The notes below the pieces were generated by a model that did no database searches, was not told the DNA's origin, and worked only from the letters and a program-made list of their open reading frames with translations. The translations under genes and the position numbers were made by a program. DNA of 24,710 nt from NCBI GenBank assembly GCA_945903615.1, contig CAMDOL010000004.1, positions 1 through 24,710 of the forward strand. The letters run 5' to 3'. Positions 7,169-14,594 of the stretch are shown here, piece after piece (position 1 is the stretch's first letter; each line of letters begins with the position of its first letter). This stretch comes from Rickettsia typhi (GTDB lineage: Bacteria > Pseudomonadota > Alphaproteobacteria > Rickettsiales > UBA1997).

Positions 7169-8365
7169 AGACAATCCAGAATTCAAATCCCTAATCAAAT
7201 CCTGAACATTTTCCAGTCCAACCGAAAGCCTACACATCGAATCATTAATTCCGATCTCCGCTCTTTGTTCTGGCGTCATATTGGAGTGAGTGGTGGTGGC
7301 AGGATGAGTAATGAGGCTTTTAGCGTCGCCCAGATTATTAGAAATATCAATAATCTTTAAAGCATTCATAAATTTAAATACTTCTTTTTTATCTCCATTC
7401 ACTTCAAAAGCAATTAATGCTCCACCATTTTCCATTTGCTTTTTAGCAATTTGATATTGCGGATGAGATTTTAAACCCGGATAAATTACCCGTTTAATTT
7501 TTGGATGAACTTCTAAAAACTGAGCAATTTTTAAAGCATTTTGACAATGTCTTTCAATTCTTAAGGGGAAAGTTTCTAACGCTTTTAAAATTATCCAAGC
7601 ATTAAACGGACTTAAGGCTGGGCCAGTATGGCGATGGAATGGTAATAAAATTTCTTTAATAAATTCCTCACTGCCCAAAACTGCTCCGCCCAAACATCTT
7701 CCCTGCCCGTCCATATGCTTAGTGGTTGAATAAACCACAATATCTGCACCAAGCTCCAAAGGTTTTTGGATTAATGCTGAGGCAAAAATATTATCAACAA
7801 TCAGCTTGGTATTATTCTTTTTGCATAAATCAGCAACGGCTTTGATATCAACCAGATCTAGATTTGGATTTGAAGGAGTTTCAATAAAAACTAATTTTGT
7901 ATTAGCTTTGAAAGCCTTTTTAAATTCATCAACATTAGTGCCATCGACTAAAGTCACATCAATGCCATAGTTTGGTAAAATTTTTGTAGCAATATAAAAG
8001 CACGAGCCAAACAAAGCACGAGAAGCAATAAAATGATTGCCAGTTTTAATTTGGCACATAATTGATCCAAACACCGCAGCCATTCCGCTTGCCATCACAC
8101 AAGCTGCCGGAGCATTTTCCAGTAGACACAAACGATCTTCCAGCATTTTTAAAGTTGGGTTTAAATAACGCGAATAAACAAACCCAGGCTCTTCACCATT
8201 AAAGCGATTCTCAGCAGTTTGGGCAGAATTATAAGTAAATCCAGAATTCATAAAAATGGCTTCTGAAGTCTCGCCAAAATTAGAACGCAAAGTTCCACCG
8301 CGAATCATTTTAGTTTCTAGGGCAGTTTTTGCAAAATTGATTTCTTTATTTTTATAGTTCGACAT
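7163..8365 (-). CDS. metZ: O-succinylhomoserine sulfhydrylase
   Basis: MetZ is a PLP enzyme of the Cys/Met metabolism family that turns O-succinylhomoserine and sulfide into homocysteine. The 400-residue protein shows the family patterns: YSRYLNPT (residues 64-71), ASGMAA near 92-97, D191 in VDNIFA, and the PLP lysine K216 in YSTTKHMDGQGRCLGG. SLITHPATTTHS is the usual C-terminal substrate region. The KHMDGQGR context favours MetZ over cystathionine gamma-synthase or MetY, but the specificity is not proven by sequence. It is last in the minus-strand run rne-metW-rlpA-metZ, four bases after rlpA. Confidence 0.92.
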   Translation of the reverse strand: MSNYKNKEINFAKTALETKMIRGGTLRSNFGETSEAIFMNSGFTYNSAQTAENRFNGEEPGFVYSRYLNPTLKMLEDRLCLLENAPAACVMASGMAAVFGSIMCQIKTGNHFIASRALFGSCFYIATKILPNYGIDVTLVDGTNVDEFKKAFKANTKLVFIETPSNPNLDLVDIKAVADLCKKNNTKLIVDNIFASALIQKPLELGADIVVYSTTKHMDGQGRCLGGAVLGSEEFIKEILLPFHRHTGPALSPFNAWIILKALETFPLRIERHCQNALKIAQFLEVHPKIKRVIYPGLKSHPQYQIAKKQMENGGALIAFEVNGDKKEVFKFMNALKIIDISNNLGDAKSLITHPATTTHSNMTPEQRAEIGINDSMCRLSVGLENVQDLIRDLNSGLSK

Positions 8366-8369
8366 ATCG

Positions 8370-9068
8370 TTAGTGATTATTATTTGGACTTATTCCTAGT
8401 TTTTGAAACATTTCCTCGGTGTCTTCTTTTAAAAATTCCAACTTAACACGAGTAGTTCCTTTATCCCTAAAGCCAAGTTCCGTTGCGGCTTTTTCCGAAA
8501 CATCAACAATTCTCTTTTTTGAAAAAGGGCCACGATCATTAACGCGTACCTTAACTGTTTTTCCATTGTCCAAATTGGTAATTCTAACCATTGAAGGTAA
8601 GGGCAAAGTTCGATGAGCGGCAGTCATATCATTCTTGTGATAAACCTCGCCATTGGCAGTTTTTTTACCATGAAAATCATCGCCATACCAAGAGGCTATT
8701 CCCACCTCTTCAAAAGCGTCGTATTCTTGAGGTTGATAAGTTTGACCAAAAACTTCATATGGATTACCAATTTTATATTTACCAATGTAAGTTCCATCAT
8801 CAGCAATATAGCTATTAGAAATTTCTTGTTCATTGCTTATCACGCCAGACTCTTCGTTATTATCTTTGAGGGAATATCTTTTTTTACCGCCCAAACCAAT
8901 GTGAGATAATTCAGTTGGTGGCGAATGCTTTATGGATAATTGTTTAGAATTATTTTTTTCTAAGTGTGAAAATTTATTATTCCGAGTTTTTTTATTATAG
9001 TTAGTTTCGTTACCGCAAGAACCTAGCAACAAAATTGCTAACGAAAACACTGAGCATATTTTTTTCAT
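8370..9068 (-). CDS. rlpA: RlpA-like septal lipoprotein
   Basis: RlpA proteins are outer-membrane-anchored lytic transglycosylases or septal-ring factors that act on denuded peptidoglycan glycan. The 232-residue precursor has a lipoprotein signal peptide with lipobox LGSC (cysteine 18). A low-complexity, charged region runs to about residue 115. The double-psi beta-barrel follows: GIASWYGDDFHGKKTANGE, TAAHRTLPLPSMVRITNL, VRVNDRGPF and RIVDVSEKAA. The catalytic-type Asp in NDRGPF is present. It has no C-terminal SPOR domain, so septal targeting by denuded glycan is not evident. It lies between metW and metZ with gaps of 14 and 4 bases. Confidence 0.92.
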   Translation of the reverse strand: MKKICSVFSLAILLLGSCGNETNYNKKTRNNKFSHLEKNNSKQLSIKHSPPTELSHIGLGGKKRYSLKDNNEESGVISNEQEISNSYIADDGTYIGKYKIGNPYEVFGQTYQPQEYDAFEEVGIASWYGDDFHGKKTANGEVYHKNDMTAAHRTLPLPSMVRITNLDNGKTVKVRVNDRGPFSKKRIVDVSEKAATELGFRDKGTTRVKLEFLKEDTEEMFQKLGISPNNNH

Positions 9069-9082
9069 TAACTATTAATTGA

Positions 9083-9829
9083 TTAATAGGAATTAGTATC
9101 GTGGGCAAGCACTGGATTGCTTTGATTGACAAATAATTTAGAATTCTTATTTAAAATTAGTTGCGGCTCAGTTGCAAGTCTAATTTCATTTTTAGTCATC
9201 AAAAACAAACCATATTCAGCAAAAAAATTAGCAAATATTTTATTACCAATGAAGTTATCAAGTTTGCGGTTATTGGTTAGATAAGTTCTGTGTTTTACTA
9301 CAAAATTCATCTTCACACACAATTGTTCAAAATCCTTGATCGAACAAAAATGAATATTTGGCGTATCATACCATTGATAAGGAATGGTTTTACTAACCGG
9401 CATTTTACCTTTTAAACTTAGATAAAAACGATTTTTATAATGGGCAAAATTTGGAAAAGAAATGATAGCAAACTTAGCAATTCTAAGCATTTGACGAACT
9501 ATTTCGTCAGGGTTTCTGGTAGCTTGTAGGGTTTGACTCAAGATTGCATAATCAAAACTGTTATCCGGATAATAAACTAGATCATTTTCAGCGTTACCTT
9601 GCATAACTGAAATGCCCTTTGCCAAAGCCAAACTAACATCGGACTGAACAATTTCTAAACCACGACAATCAACTTCCTTATTGGCTTTTAGATGCTGCAA
9701 CAAATCGCCATTGCCACAACCAATATCCAAAACTTTAGATTTTTCTTTAATTAAACTCGCAATAATTTCTAGATCAAAACGAATATTGGTTTTTTTAATG
9801 GCACTGCCGATAAATTGTTGGTTTTGCAT
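9083..9829 (-). CDS. metW: MetW, methionine biosynthesis partner of MetX
   Basis: MetW is a methyltransferase-fold protein that is needed with MetX for homoserine acylation in many proteobacteria. The 248-residue protein has the MetW pattern: IRFDLEIIASLI, VLDIGCGNGDLL, a GLEI block, NSFDYAILSQTLQATRNPDEIV, then ISFPNFAHYKNR and PYQWYDTPNIHFCSIKDFE. It is about 50 residues longer than typical MetW; the Asn/Ser-rich tail after residue 215 is extra. It lies 18 bases after the RNase gene and is about 5 kb from metX, whereas the two are usually adjacent. There is no Shine-Dalgarno site. Confidence 0.92.
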   Translation of the reverse strand: MQNQQFIGSAIKKTNIRFDLEIIASLIKEKSKVLDIGCGNGDLLQHLKANKEVDCRGLEIVQSDVSLALAKGISVMQGNAENDLVYYPDNSFDYAILSQTLQATRNPDEIVRQMLRIAKFAIISFPNFAHYKNRFYLSLKGKMPVSKTIPYQWYDTPNIHFCSIKDFEQLCVKMNFVVKHRTYLTNNRKLDNFIGNKIFANFFAEYGLFLMTKNEIRLATEPQLILNKNSKLFVNQSNPVLAHDTNSY

Positions 9830-9847
9830 TTCTAATTTAGAAATTAT

Positions 9848-11836
9848 TTACTTCTTTTTAAAGAAACTGAAAAGTCCACCAATTAAAGAGCTGGATTCTT
9901 TTTTATTATTGATCTGACTTTTTTTATTATTGCGAGAATGAAGGTCGTTATTATGATCATTACCTTTTCGATCACGATTTCTATTACGATCACGATTGTT
10001 TTTTCGGTTATTTTTATTATAACGCTCACCTTGCTGTTGAGATTCTTTTTTAATTTCTTCTCCCTCAACTTCTTCAGAGATTTCGTCTAAAAAGTTTCTT
10101 TCAATTCCCAGTTTATTAACTTTTCCAGTCGAAACTTCCATTTCTAATTCTCTTTTTTCTTCGTCAGATAAACCTTTTTTCTTTTTGATAGAAAAGCCGT
10201 TAATTCCAGCATTTTCATCAGCATGTAAGAAAATGTGAATATCATAACTTTTCTCAGTCGCATTTATTTCGTTGCGTTTATAGTTCAAAATATAAGCCAT
10301 AACTTCGCTAGATGTATAAACGTGGATTGCGCCCGCTTGACGATCGGCACAGCTGTGACGAATTGCTCTTAAAATGCTCACCGCAACAATTTCAACTGAA
10401 CGGACATAACCAGTTCCATTGCAATGCTCACAAGGATCAGTAATGGTTTCAAAAAAGCTTGCGCCTAAACGTTGGCGAGACATTTCCATTAAACCAAAAA
10501 TGCTAATTCTGCCCAATTGAATTCGAGCTCGATCATTGTGAAGCGAGTCTCTTAAAGCACGCTCAACATTTCTTCTGTGTCTTTGATCGTACATATCGAT
10601 AAAATCGATAACTACTAAACCAGCTAAATCGCGTAGTTTTAATTGACGAGCAATTTCACGAACCGCCTCAACATTGGTAGCGTAAGCAGTTTCTTCAACG
10701 CCAATTTCACGATTAGCACGACCAGAGTTAACGTCAATAGCAACCAATGCTTCAGTATGATCAATAACAATTGAGCCACCAGACGGTAATGAAACTTGCT
10801 TCTCATAAAGCAGACTGATTTGTTGCTCAACTTTATATTTATTAAAAATTGGCACCCTTTCGTCGTGCAATTTCACATTAGCAACTCTTTCAGGCATAGT
10901 GAGTTTGACAAAATTAATTACCGCGTCAAAAGCTTCTTTACCTTCAATAGTTACCTCATTAACTGCGTCATTATAAACATCGCGAATACATTTTTTGATG
11001 ATATCGTCTTCAGCATGGATGAATGATGGAGCGTTGGAAGCGATGGCAGTTTCTCTGATGCTGTTCCAAACTCGCGCAAGATAGTCGTAGTCTCTTCTAA
11101 TATCTTCAGGTTTTTTACCAACACCGGCAGTTCTAATGATAACTGATTTTTCAACCGGAACGCTGATCTCTTCCAAAATAGTGCGTAAAATTTTGCGGTC
11201 ACGAAAATTATCAACTTTTTTAGAAACACCGCCTTTGTTAGCAGTATTAGCCATCAAGACGCAGTATTTTCCAGCCAAAGAAATATAGGTGGTCATTGAG
11301 GCGCCTTTATTGCCTCTTTCCTCTTTTAAGACTTGCACCAAGATTACTTGTCCAGGTTTAATAACATCTTGAATGTTATATCTTTTATAAAAATTTCCAG
11401 AGTTAGCTGAGCCCAAATCGGTTTCGTCTTCAACCGCAAAAGAACCTACGGTAACTTCACCTTGCGAATCTTCATTGTTGGCTTGATTGCCACTACTGTA
11501 AGAGGTAGGAATGTTTTCTTCAGCTTCTTCTTGTTTAGCTTTATCTGCAGATTCTTTAGTTAAATCTTTGATTTTTTGTCTTTCAGCTTCAGAGAGTTGG
11601 TAATAATCTGGATGGATATCGGAAAATGGCAAAAAGCCGTGACGATCAGAACCATAATCAACAAAAGCAGCCTGCAAGGATGCTTCTACTCTGGTGACTT
11701 TGGCTAAATATATATTTCCTTTGATTTGCTTGATAGCAAGAGCTTCACGATCGAAGTCTTGTAGAATGCCGTTTTCAAGAACGGCAACGCGAGTCTCTTC
11801 TTTGTGAGCTGCATCGATTAAAATAGTTTTGTTCAT
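9848..11836 (-). CDS. rne: RNase E/G family endoribonuclease
   Basis: This 662-residue protein cuts single-stranded RNA in mRNA decay and rRNA/tRNA processing. An S1 domain (residues about 35-190) is split by an acidic, low-complexity insertion of roughly 75 residues (79-155). The catalytic metal-binding aspartates are D368 in VAIDVNSGR and D411 or D414 in VVIDFIDMYD. The Zn-link cysteines C469 and C472 lie in DPCEHCNGTG. After the small domain comes a short Arg/Asn-rich tail (about 605-650) that could bind RNA, then a hydrophobic-basic end (LIGGLFSFFKKK). The long degradosome scaffold of E. coli RNase E is missing, so RNase G (rng) is an alternative name. It is first in a run with metW, rlpA and metZ. 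Confidence 0.93.
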   Translation of the reverse strand: MNKTILIDAAHKEETRVAVLENGILQDFDREALAIKQIKGNIYLAKVTRVEASLQAAFVDYGSDRHGFLPFSDIHPDYYQLSEAERQKIKDLTKESADKAKQEEAEENIPTSYSSGNQANNEDSQGEVTVGSFAVEDETDLGSANSGNFYKRYNIQDVIKPGQVILVQVLKEERGNKGASMTTYISLAGKYCVLMANTANKGGVSKKVDNFRDRKILRTILEEISVPVEKSVIIRTAGVGKKPEDIRRDYDYLARVWNSIRETAIASNAPSFIHAEDDIIKKCIRDVYNDAVNEVTIEGKEAFDAVINFVKLTMPERVANVKLHDERVPIFNKYKVEQQISLLYEKQVSLPSGGSIVIDHTEALVAIDVNSGRANREIGVEETAYATNVEAVREIARQLKLRDLAGLVVIDFIDMYDQRHRRNVERALRDSLHNDRARIQLGRISIFGLMEMSRQRLGASFFETITDPCEHCNGTGYVRSVEIVAVSILRAIRHSCADRQAGAIHVYTSSEVMAYILNYKRNEINATEKSYDIHIFLHADENAGINGFSIKKKKGLSDEEKRELEMEVSTGKVNKLGIERNFLDEISEEVEGEEIKKESQQQGERYNKNNRKNNRDRNRNRDRKGNDHNNDLHSRNNKKSQINNKKESSSLIGGLFSFFKKK

Positions 11837-11838
11837 AA

Positions 11839-11867
11839 TCCTTATTAAAAGTTAAAGTTAATAAGGA
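11839..11867 (-). promoter_or_regulatory. RBS-sequestering hairpin in the RNase E/G leader
   Basis: TCCTTATTAA and TTAATAAGGA (bases 11839-11848 and 11858-11867) are perfect ten-base complements around a nine-base loop. In the minus-strand mRNA the 3' arm ends with AAGGA, two bases before the AUG at 11836. Folding would therefore hide the only Shine-Dalgarno-like site. RNase E genes are known to be autoregulated through structured 5' leaders, so a similar role is plausible here, but that is inference. Confidence 0.6.
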
Positions 11868-12248
11868 CAATTTAAAGTTTGAATTAGTTTTATACAGAAA
11901 ATAACCTAGGCACAAAGTTCTTTAAAAATGAATCGCGTTCTTTAATCATGGTGCCAAAGCAATGTTTAGGGGCAACCCCAAATGATCGACCAAATGATTG
12001 TTGATAAATTTCTGTTTTATAATTTTTTACTTTTTTTATGAACACAAGAACTAAAGTCAACAATTTCTTGTTGATTTTAAGCTGTTTCGCCAAAAATTTT
12101 TGCCAAATTTGGTTCATAAAATGCTAAATTGTCCTCGTGAATTTTTGATAAGCTCTATAAATCTTGAACTAGTCAGCTTTGAAAACTTAATGTCTCTGTA
12201 AGAGCATTTAAAAAATCTTGCCAACTATAGTCGTTGAATATAATTTTT
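11868..12248. other. Gene-poor stretch upstream of the RNase gene
   Basis: I see no convincing gene in this 381-base stretch. One 75-codon minus-strand frame (12117 to 11890, starting MNQIWQKFLAKQ, with a QSFGRSFGVAPKH segment) has no usable ribosome site and no recognised family. Its direct repeat ATCATTTGG-TCG-ATCATTTGG produces the SFGRSFG peptide. Its end overlaps the candidate RNase promoter. I found no tRNA, tmRNA, RNase P or SRP RNA signature. It may be the remains of a decayed gene, like the cutA pseudogene beside it, or promoter and leader DNA. Confidence 0.4.
11889..11916 (-). promoter_or_regulatory. Candidate promoter for the RNase E/G gene
   Basis: On the minus strand TATAAA (11889-11894) is preceded, 15-16 bases upstream, by TTGTGC or TTTGTG (11910-11916). 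Transcription would begin near 11882, giving a leader of about 45 bases that contains the hairpin at 11839-11867. In AT-rich DNA such matches are common, so support is weak. Confidence 0.3.
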
Positions 12249-12517
12249 CTAGTGGTTTTTTAGACAAGATTTTATCCAATCAAAACATAGGTTGTGATCC
12301 ATTTCTAATCGATAATATAATAATTTGCGGAACTTGGTAGGAGTGATTTTGAATGACAATCTCTTCAACTTTTTTATAAAGATTAGTTTTGTCTTTAAGG
12401 AACCTCTGAACAACTAAAAATTGATATTTCTGAGGATTTTTTGAGTAGAATTTTGGCAATTTTCTGTGCCTCAACTTTGTTTTTGCGGGTCGTTTTAATT
12501 ACACAATATTTGTCCAT
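12249..12517 (-). pseudogene. cutA: Decayed cutA (divalent-cation tolerance protein)
   Basis: CutA is a small trimeric protein of about 105-110 residues linked to copper tolerance. Three pieces in three reading frames line up with it. From an ATG at 12517: MDKYCVIKTTRKNKVEAQKI then AKILLKK, the first strand and helix, ending in a TAA. After a shift: LKDKTNLYKKVEEIVIQNHS then YQVPQIIILSIRNGSQP, matching the CutA core (HPYEVPEII, LPV). After a further shift at about 12282: DWIKSCLKNH and TAG, matching the usual YL-WI end. The middle part carrying the normal LAACVNI and YRW motifs is missing, so about 50 bases have been lost. The gene cannot make CutA. Confidence 0.8.
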
Positions 12518-12522
12518 AAATT

Positions 12523-13170
12523 ATGTCGATAAAAATTTTTGCTCATCGTGGTTTAGTTGCTAAAAATATCAAGGAAAACACTTTAGAAGCCTTTCAAAAT
12601 GCCTATAAAAACAATTTCCGCGCTTTTGAGTTTGATATTTGGTATTTAAAAAACCAACTGGTTTTAAAGCATAATCGTCCAAATAATTTAAAAAATTTGA
12701 CTAAATTAAAAGATTTTTTTACTACATTTCAAAACAAGGTTGAGTATTGGTTAGATTTTAAAAATTTGCACTTAAAAAATTGTGATGCCGCAATCAAAGA
12801 GGTTAAAAAAATTATTGATGATTTAAAAATAAAACCACAAAAACTTTATTTTGCGCCTTTTATTAATGATTTAAAAAAAGCAGAAAATATTTATCAAACC
12901 ATTCATAAATATTTTGGTAAGGATGCTCAAATTATTGCGGTTATAGAAAAATTAAACCCAAAAGATTACAATAAATTTTATCAAGAACTTAAGGAAGCCA
13001 ATATTTACGGTCTTTCCATCTATCATAAAAATATCAACTTGGGGTTTAAAAATATTTTCCACGATATTAAAGTTTTTGCTTGGACGGTTGATGATCAGAA
13101 AACTTTAAATTTTTTAGAGCAAGCCAGAGTTGAAAATATTGCCAGTAATAAATTAATTCCCACTAAATGA
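12523..13170 (+). CDS. Glycerophosphodiester phosphodiesterase family protein
   Basis: GDPD enzymes hydrolyse glycerophosphodiesters to glycerol 3-phosphate and an alcohol. The 215-residue protein has the N-terminal signature FAHRG (H8, R9), KENTLEAF (E18, N19) and FEFD (E36, D38), and ends with the TIM-barrel motif FAWTVDD. Two usual catalytic-region residues differ: the HD pair reads HN (H50, N51) and the later IEIK-like strand reads LDFK. It may be a divergent active enzyme or a weakened one. It is Lys-rich and has no signal peptide. It starts five bases from the divergent cutA pseudogene and its last four bases overlap radC (ATGA). Confidence 0.82.
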   Translation: MSIKIFAHRGLVAKNIKENTLEAFQNAYKNNFRAFEFDIWYLKNQLVLKHNRPNNLKNLTKLKDFFTTFQNKVEYWLDFKNLHLKNCDAAIKEVKKIIDDLKIKPQKLYFAPFINDLKKAENIYQTIHKYFGKDAQIIAVIEKLNPKDYNKFYQELKEANIYGLSIYHKNINLGFKNIFHDIKVFAWTVDDQKTLNFLEQARVENIASNKLIPTK

Positions 13171-13847
13171 GACTAAAGGAAGATCACCACGGTCATAGAA
13201 AAAGAGTAAAAGACAAATTTCTTAAAGATTCATCAAATTTTGCTGATTATGAGTTGCTGGAACTTTTGTTATTCTCGAGTCATTCTCGCAAAGACGTTAA
13301 ACAATTGGCAAAAAAATTATTAGCTGAGTTTGGTTCGATCAATTCAATTCTAAAAGCCAATAGTAAATCTCTGAGGAGTTTTCCTGATATCAATGACAAT
13401 GTCTTAGTTTCGCTAAAATTAATCAAAGAAATTATGGCTCACTCGTCAAAACAACAAATGATTGACAAGCCAATAATTGCGAGCTGGAAACAACTTTGTG
13501 ATTATTGTCAAATTGTCTTGGCAAATCTTCAAGAAGAGCAATTTCGTGTTTTATTTTTAGATAAAAATAATCATTTAATTGTAGATGAACTTATAAAAAA
13601 AGGGGAAATTGAAAATGTAGACATTGATATTAAAACTATAGTTAAAAAATCGCTTAATTTTTTTGCCACATCAATAATTTTATTGCACAACCACCCAAGC
13701 CTAGATTGCCAGCCATCTCTCAACGATATTGCCAACACCAAAATAATATCAAACACCCTTCAAGATATTGGAATTAAAGTTTATGATCACTTGATTGTTG
13801 ATAAGGATGGTCAAATTTTTAGCTTTAAAAATGAAGGTCTCCTCTAG
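13167..13847 (+). CDS. radC: RadC/JAMM-domain protein
   Basis: RadC proteins have an N-terminal helix-hairpin-helix region and a C-terminal JAMM/MPN metalloprotease-like domain; their cellular role is not settled. The 226-residue protein starts with GHRKRVKDKFL and DYELLELLLF (residues 9-36). The JAMM ligands H174, H176 and D187 are present in HNHPSLDCQPSLND. The usual HNHPSG glycine is Leu, and the normally conserved V-PREIFK stretch reads VDIDIKTIVK, so the family is clear but the copy is divergent. The start overlaps the GDPD stop. The stop codon lies inside the first TAGACACTGT copy of the palindromic element that follows. Confidence 0.9.
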   Translation: MRLKEDHHGHRKRVKDKFLKDSSNFADYELLELLLFSSHSRKDVKQLAKKLLAEFGSINSILKANSKSLRSFPDINDNVLVSLKLIKEIMAHSSKQQMIDKPIIASWKQLCDYCQIVLANLQEEQFRVLFLDKNNHLIVDELIKKGEIENVDIDIKTIVKKSLNFFATSIILLHNHPSLDCQPSLNDIANTKIISNTLQDIGIKVYDHLIVDKDGQIFSFKNEGLL

Positions 13848-14039
13848 ACACTGTTAGACACTGTTAGCTAATTAATTTTATCTCATATTTCGCCCTATTT
13901 TTGCTCTTTTTTTCTTAAATTTTTTTAAAATATTCCTGATATTACAAAAAAATTTAAGAAAAAATCACTAAAAATATGCCAAAATCTAAGGCAAAATTAA
14001 TAAGGCAAAATTAATTAGCTAACAGTGTCTAGCTAATTA
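13845..14039. repeat. MITE-like palindromic element with perfect 24-bp terminal inverted repeats
   Basis: The arms at 13856-13879 and 14007-14030 are perfect 24-base inverted complements (AGACACTGTTAGC...). Inside, a second perfect 19-base pair (13908-13926 and 13946-13964; T-run, CTTAAA, T-run) forms the core, with partly complementary sequence between. TAGACACTGT is tandemly duplicated at the left end (13845-13854, 13855-13864). TAGCTAATTA occurs at 13865-13874 and directly repeated at 14030-14039. There is no coding capacity. It could be a non-autonomous mobile element or a very large bidirectional terminator between convergent radC and ccmG. Confidence 0.75.
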
Positions 14040-14069
14040 TATTTCACAGTTTCTTAATCAGTAACGAGG

Positions 14070-14591
14070 CTAATCAATCAATTGATTCAAAATTTTTCTA
14101 TCAATCGCGCCGCGCCAATAATAAATCACTCGACCTTTCCTATCCACCAAGAAACTCTCTGGCGTGCCACTCACCGATAATAATTTAGAAAAAATTCCTT
14201 TATTGTCAGTGCCAATTTTTAAATAAGGATTACCGTTTTTTGCTAAATAATCTTTGGTGTTTTCATTAATATCACGCCAAGCAACTCCATAAATATTAAT
14301 TTTATTTTCTCGGGCGATCTCCATCAATAAAATATGCTCAACAACACAGCTGACACACCACGAAGCAAAGACATTGATTAAAGAATATTTACCTTGCAAA
14401 TCCTGATTGGAGAAACTTTCTGATGATTTATTGAGTTCTGGCAAAGAAAATTGTGGAACGATAATTTGTTCTCCAAATTCTAATTTAGCGGCAATTGAGC
14501 TGCTTTTATTGTGCTGATAAAGCACTACTAAACCGGTGGTGATAATTAATAAGAGAATTAAAAATGGTGAGATTAAAAGCAATTTTTTCAT
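14070..14591 (-). CDS. ccmG: Thiol-disulfide oxidoreductase of the CcmG/DsbE type
   Basis: CcmG is a membrane-anchored periplasmic thioredoxin-fold protein that reduces apocytochrome c during system I cytochrome c maturation. The 173-residue protein has an uncleaved N-terminal anchor (residues 4-25), then FSLPEL, INVFASWCVSCVVEH with the active cysteines C79 and C82, GVAWRD, and the cis-proline loop SGTPESFLVD (P144). The active site is CVSC; E. coli CcmG has CPTC and many alphaproteobacterial copies have CVPC. It begins three bases after metX and is probably co-transcribed with it. It converges on the palindromic element downstream. Confidence 0.9.
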   Translation of the reverse strand: MKKLLLISPFLILLLIITTGLVVLYQHNKSSSIAAKLEFGEQIIVPQFSLPELNKSSESFSNQDLQGKYSLINVFASWCVSCVVEHILLMEIARENKINIYGVAWRDINENTKDYLAKNGNPYLKIGTDNKGIFSKLLSVSGTPESFLVDRKGRVIYYWRGAIDRKILNQLID

Positions 14592-14594
14592 AAA

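Noticed and set aside
7175..7200. TTCAAATCC resembling a tRNA T-arm
   Set aside because: It lies in the metZ coding region and no cloverleaf can be drawn around it.
12001..12020. DnaA-box-like TTATCAACA on the minus strand near 12001, hint of a replication origin
   Set aside because: It is a single near-match with no cluster of boxes and no origin-associated genes nearby.
11890..12117. 75-codon minus-strand frame upstream of the RNase gene as a real gene
   Set aside because: There is no usable ribosome site and no recognised family, and its end overlaps the candidate promoter; kept only as a note on the gap.
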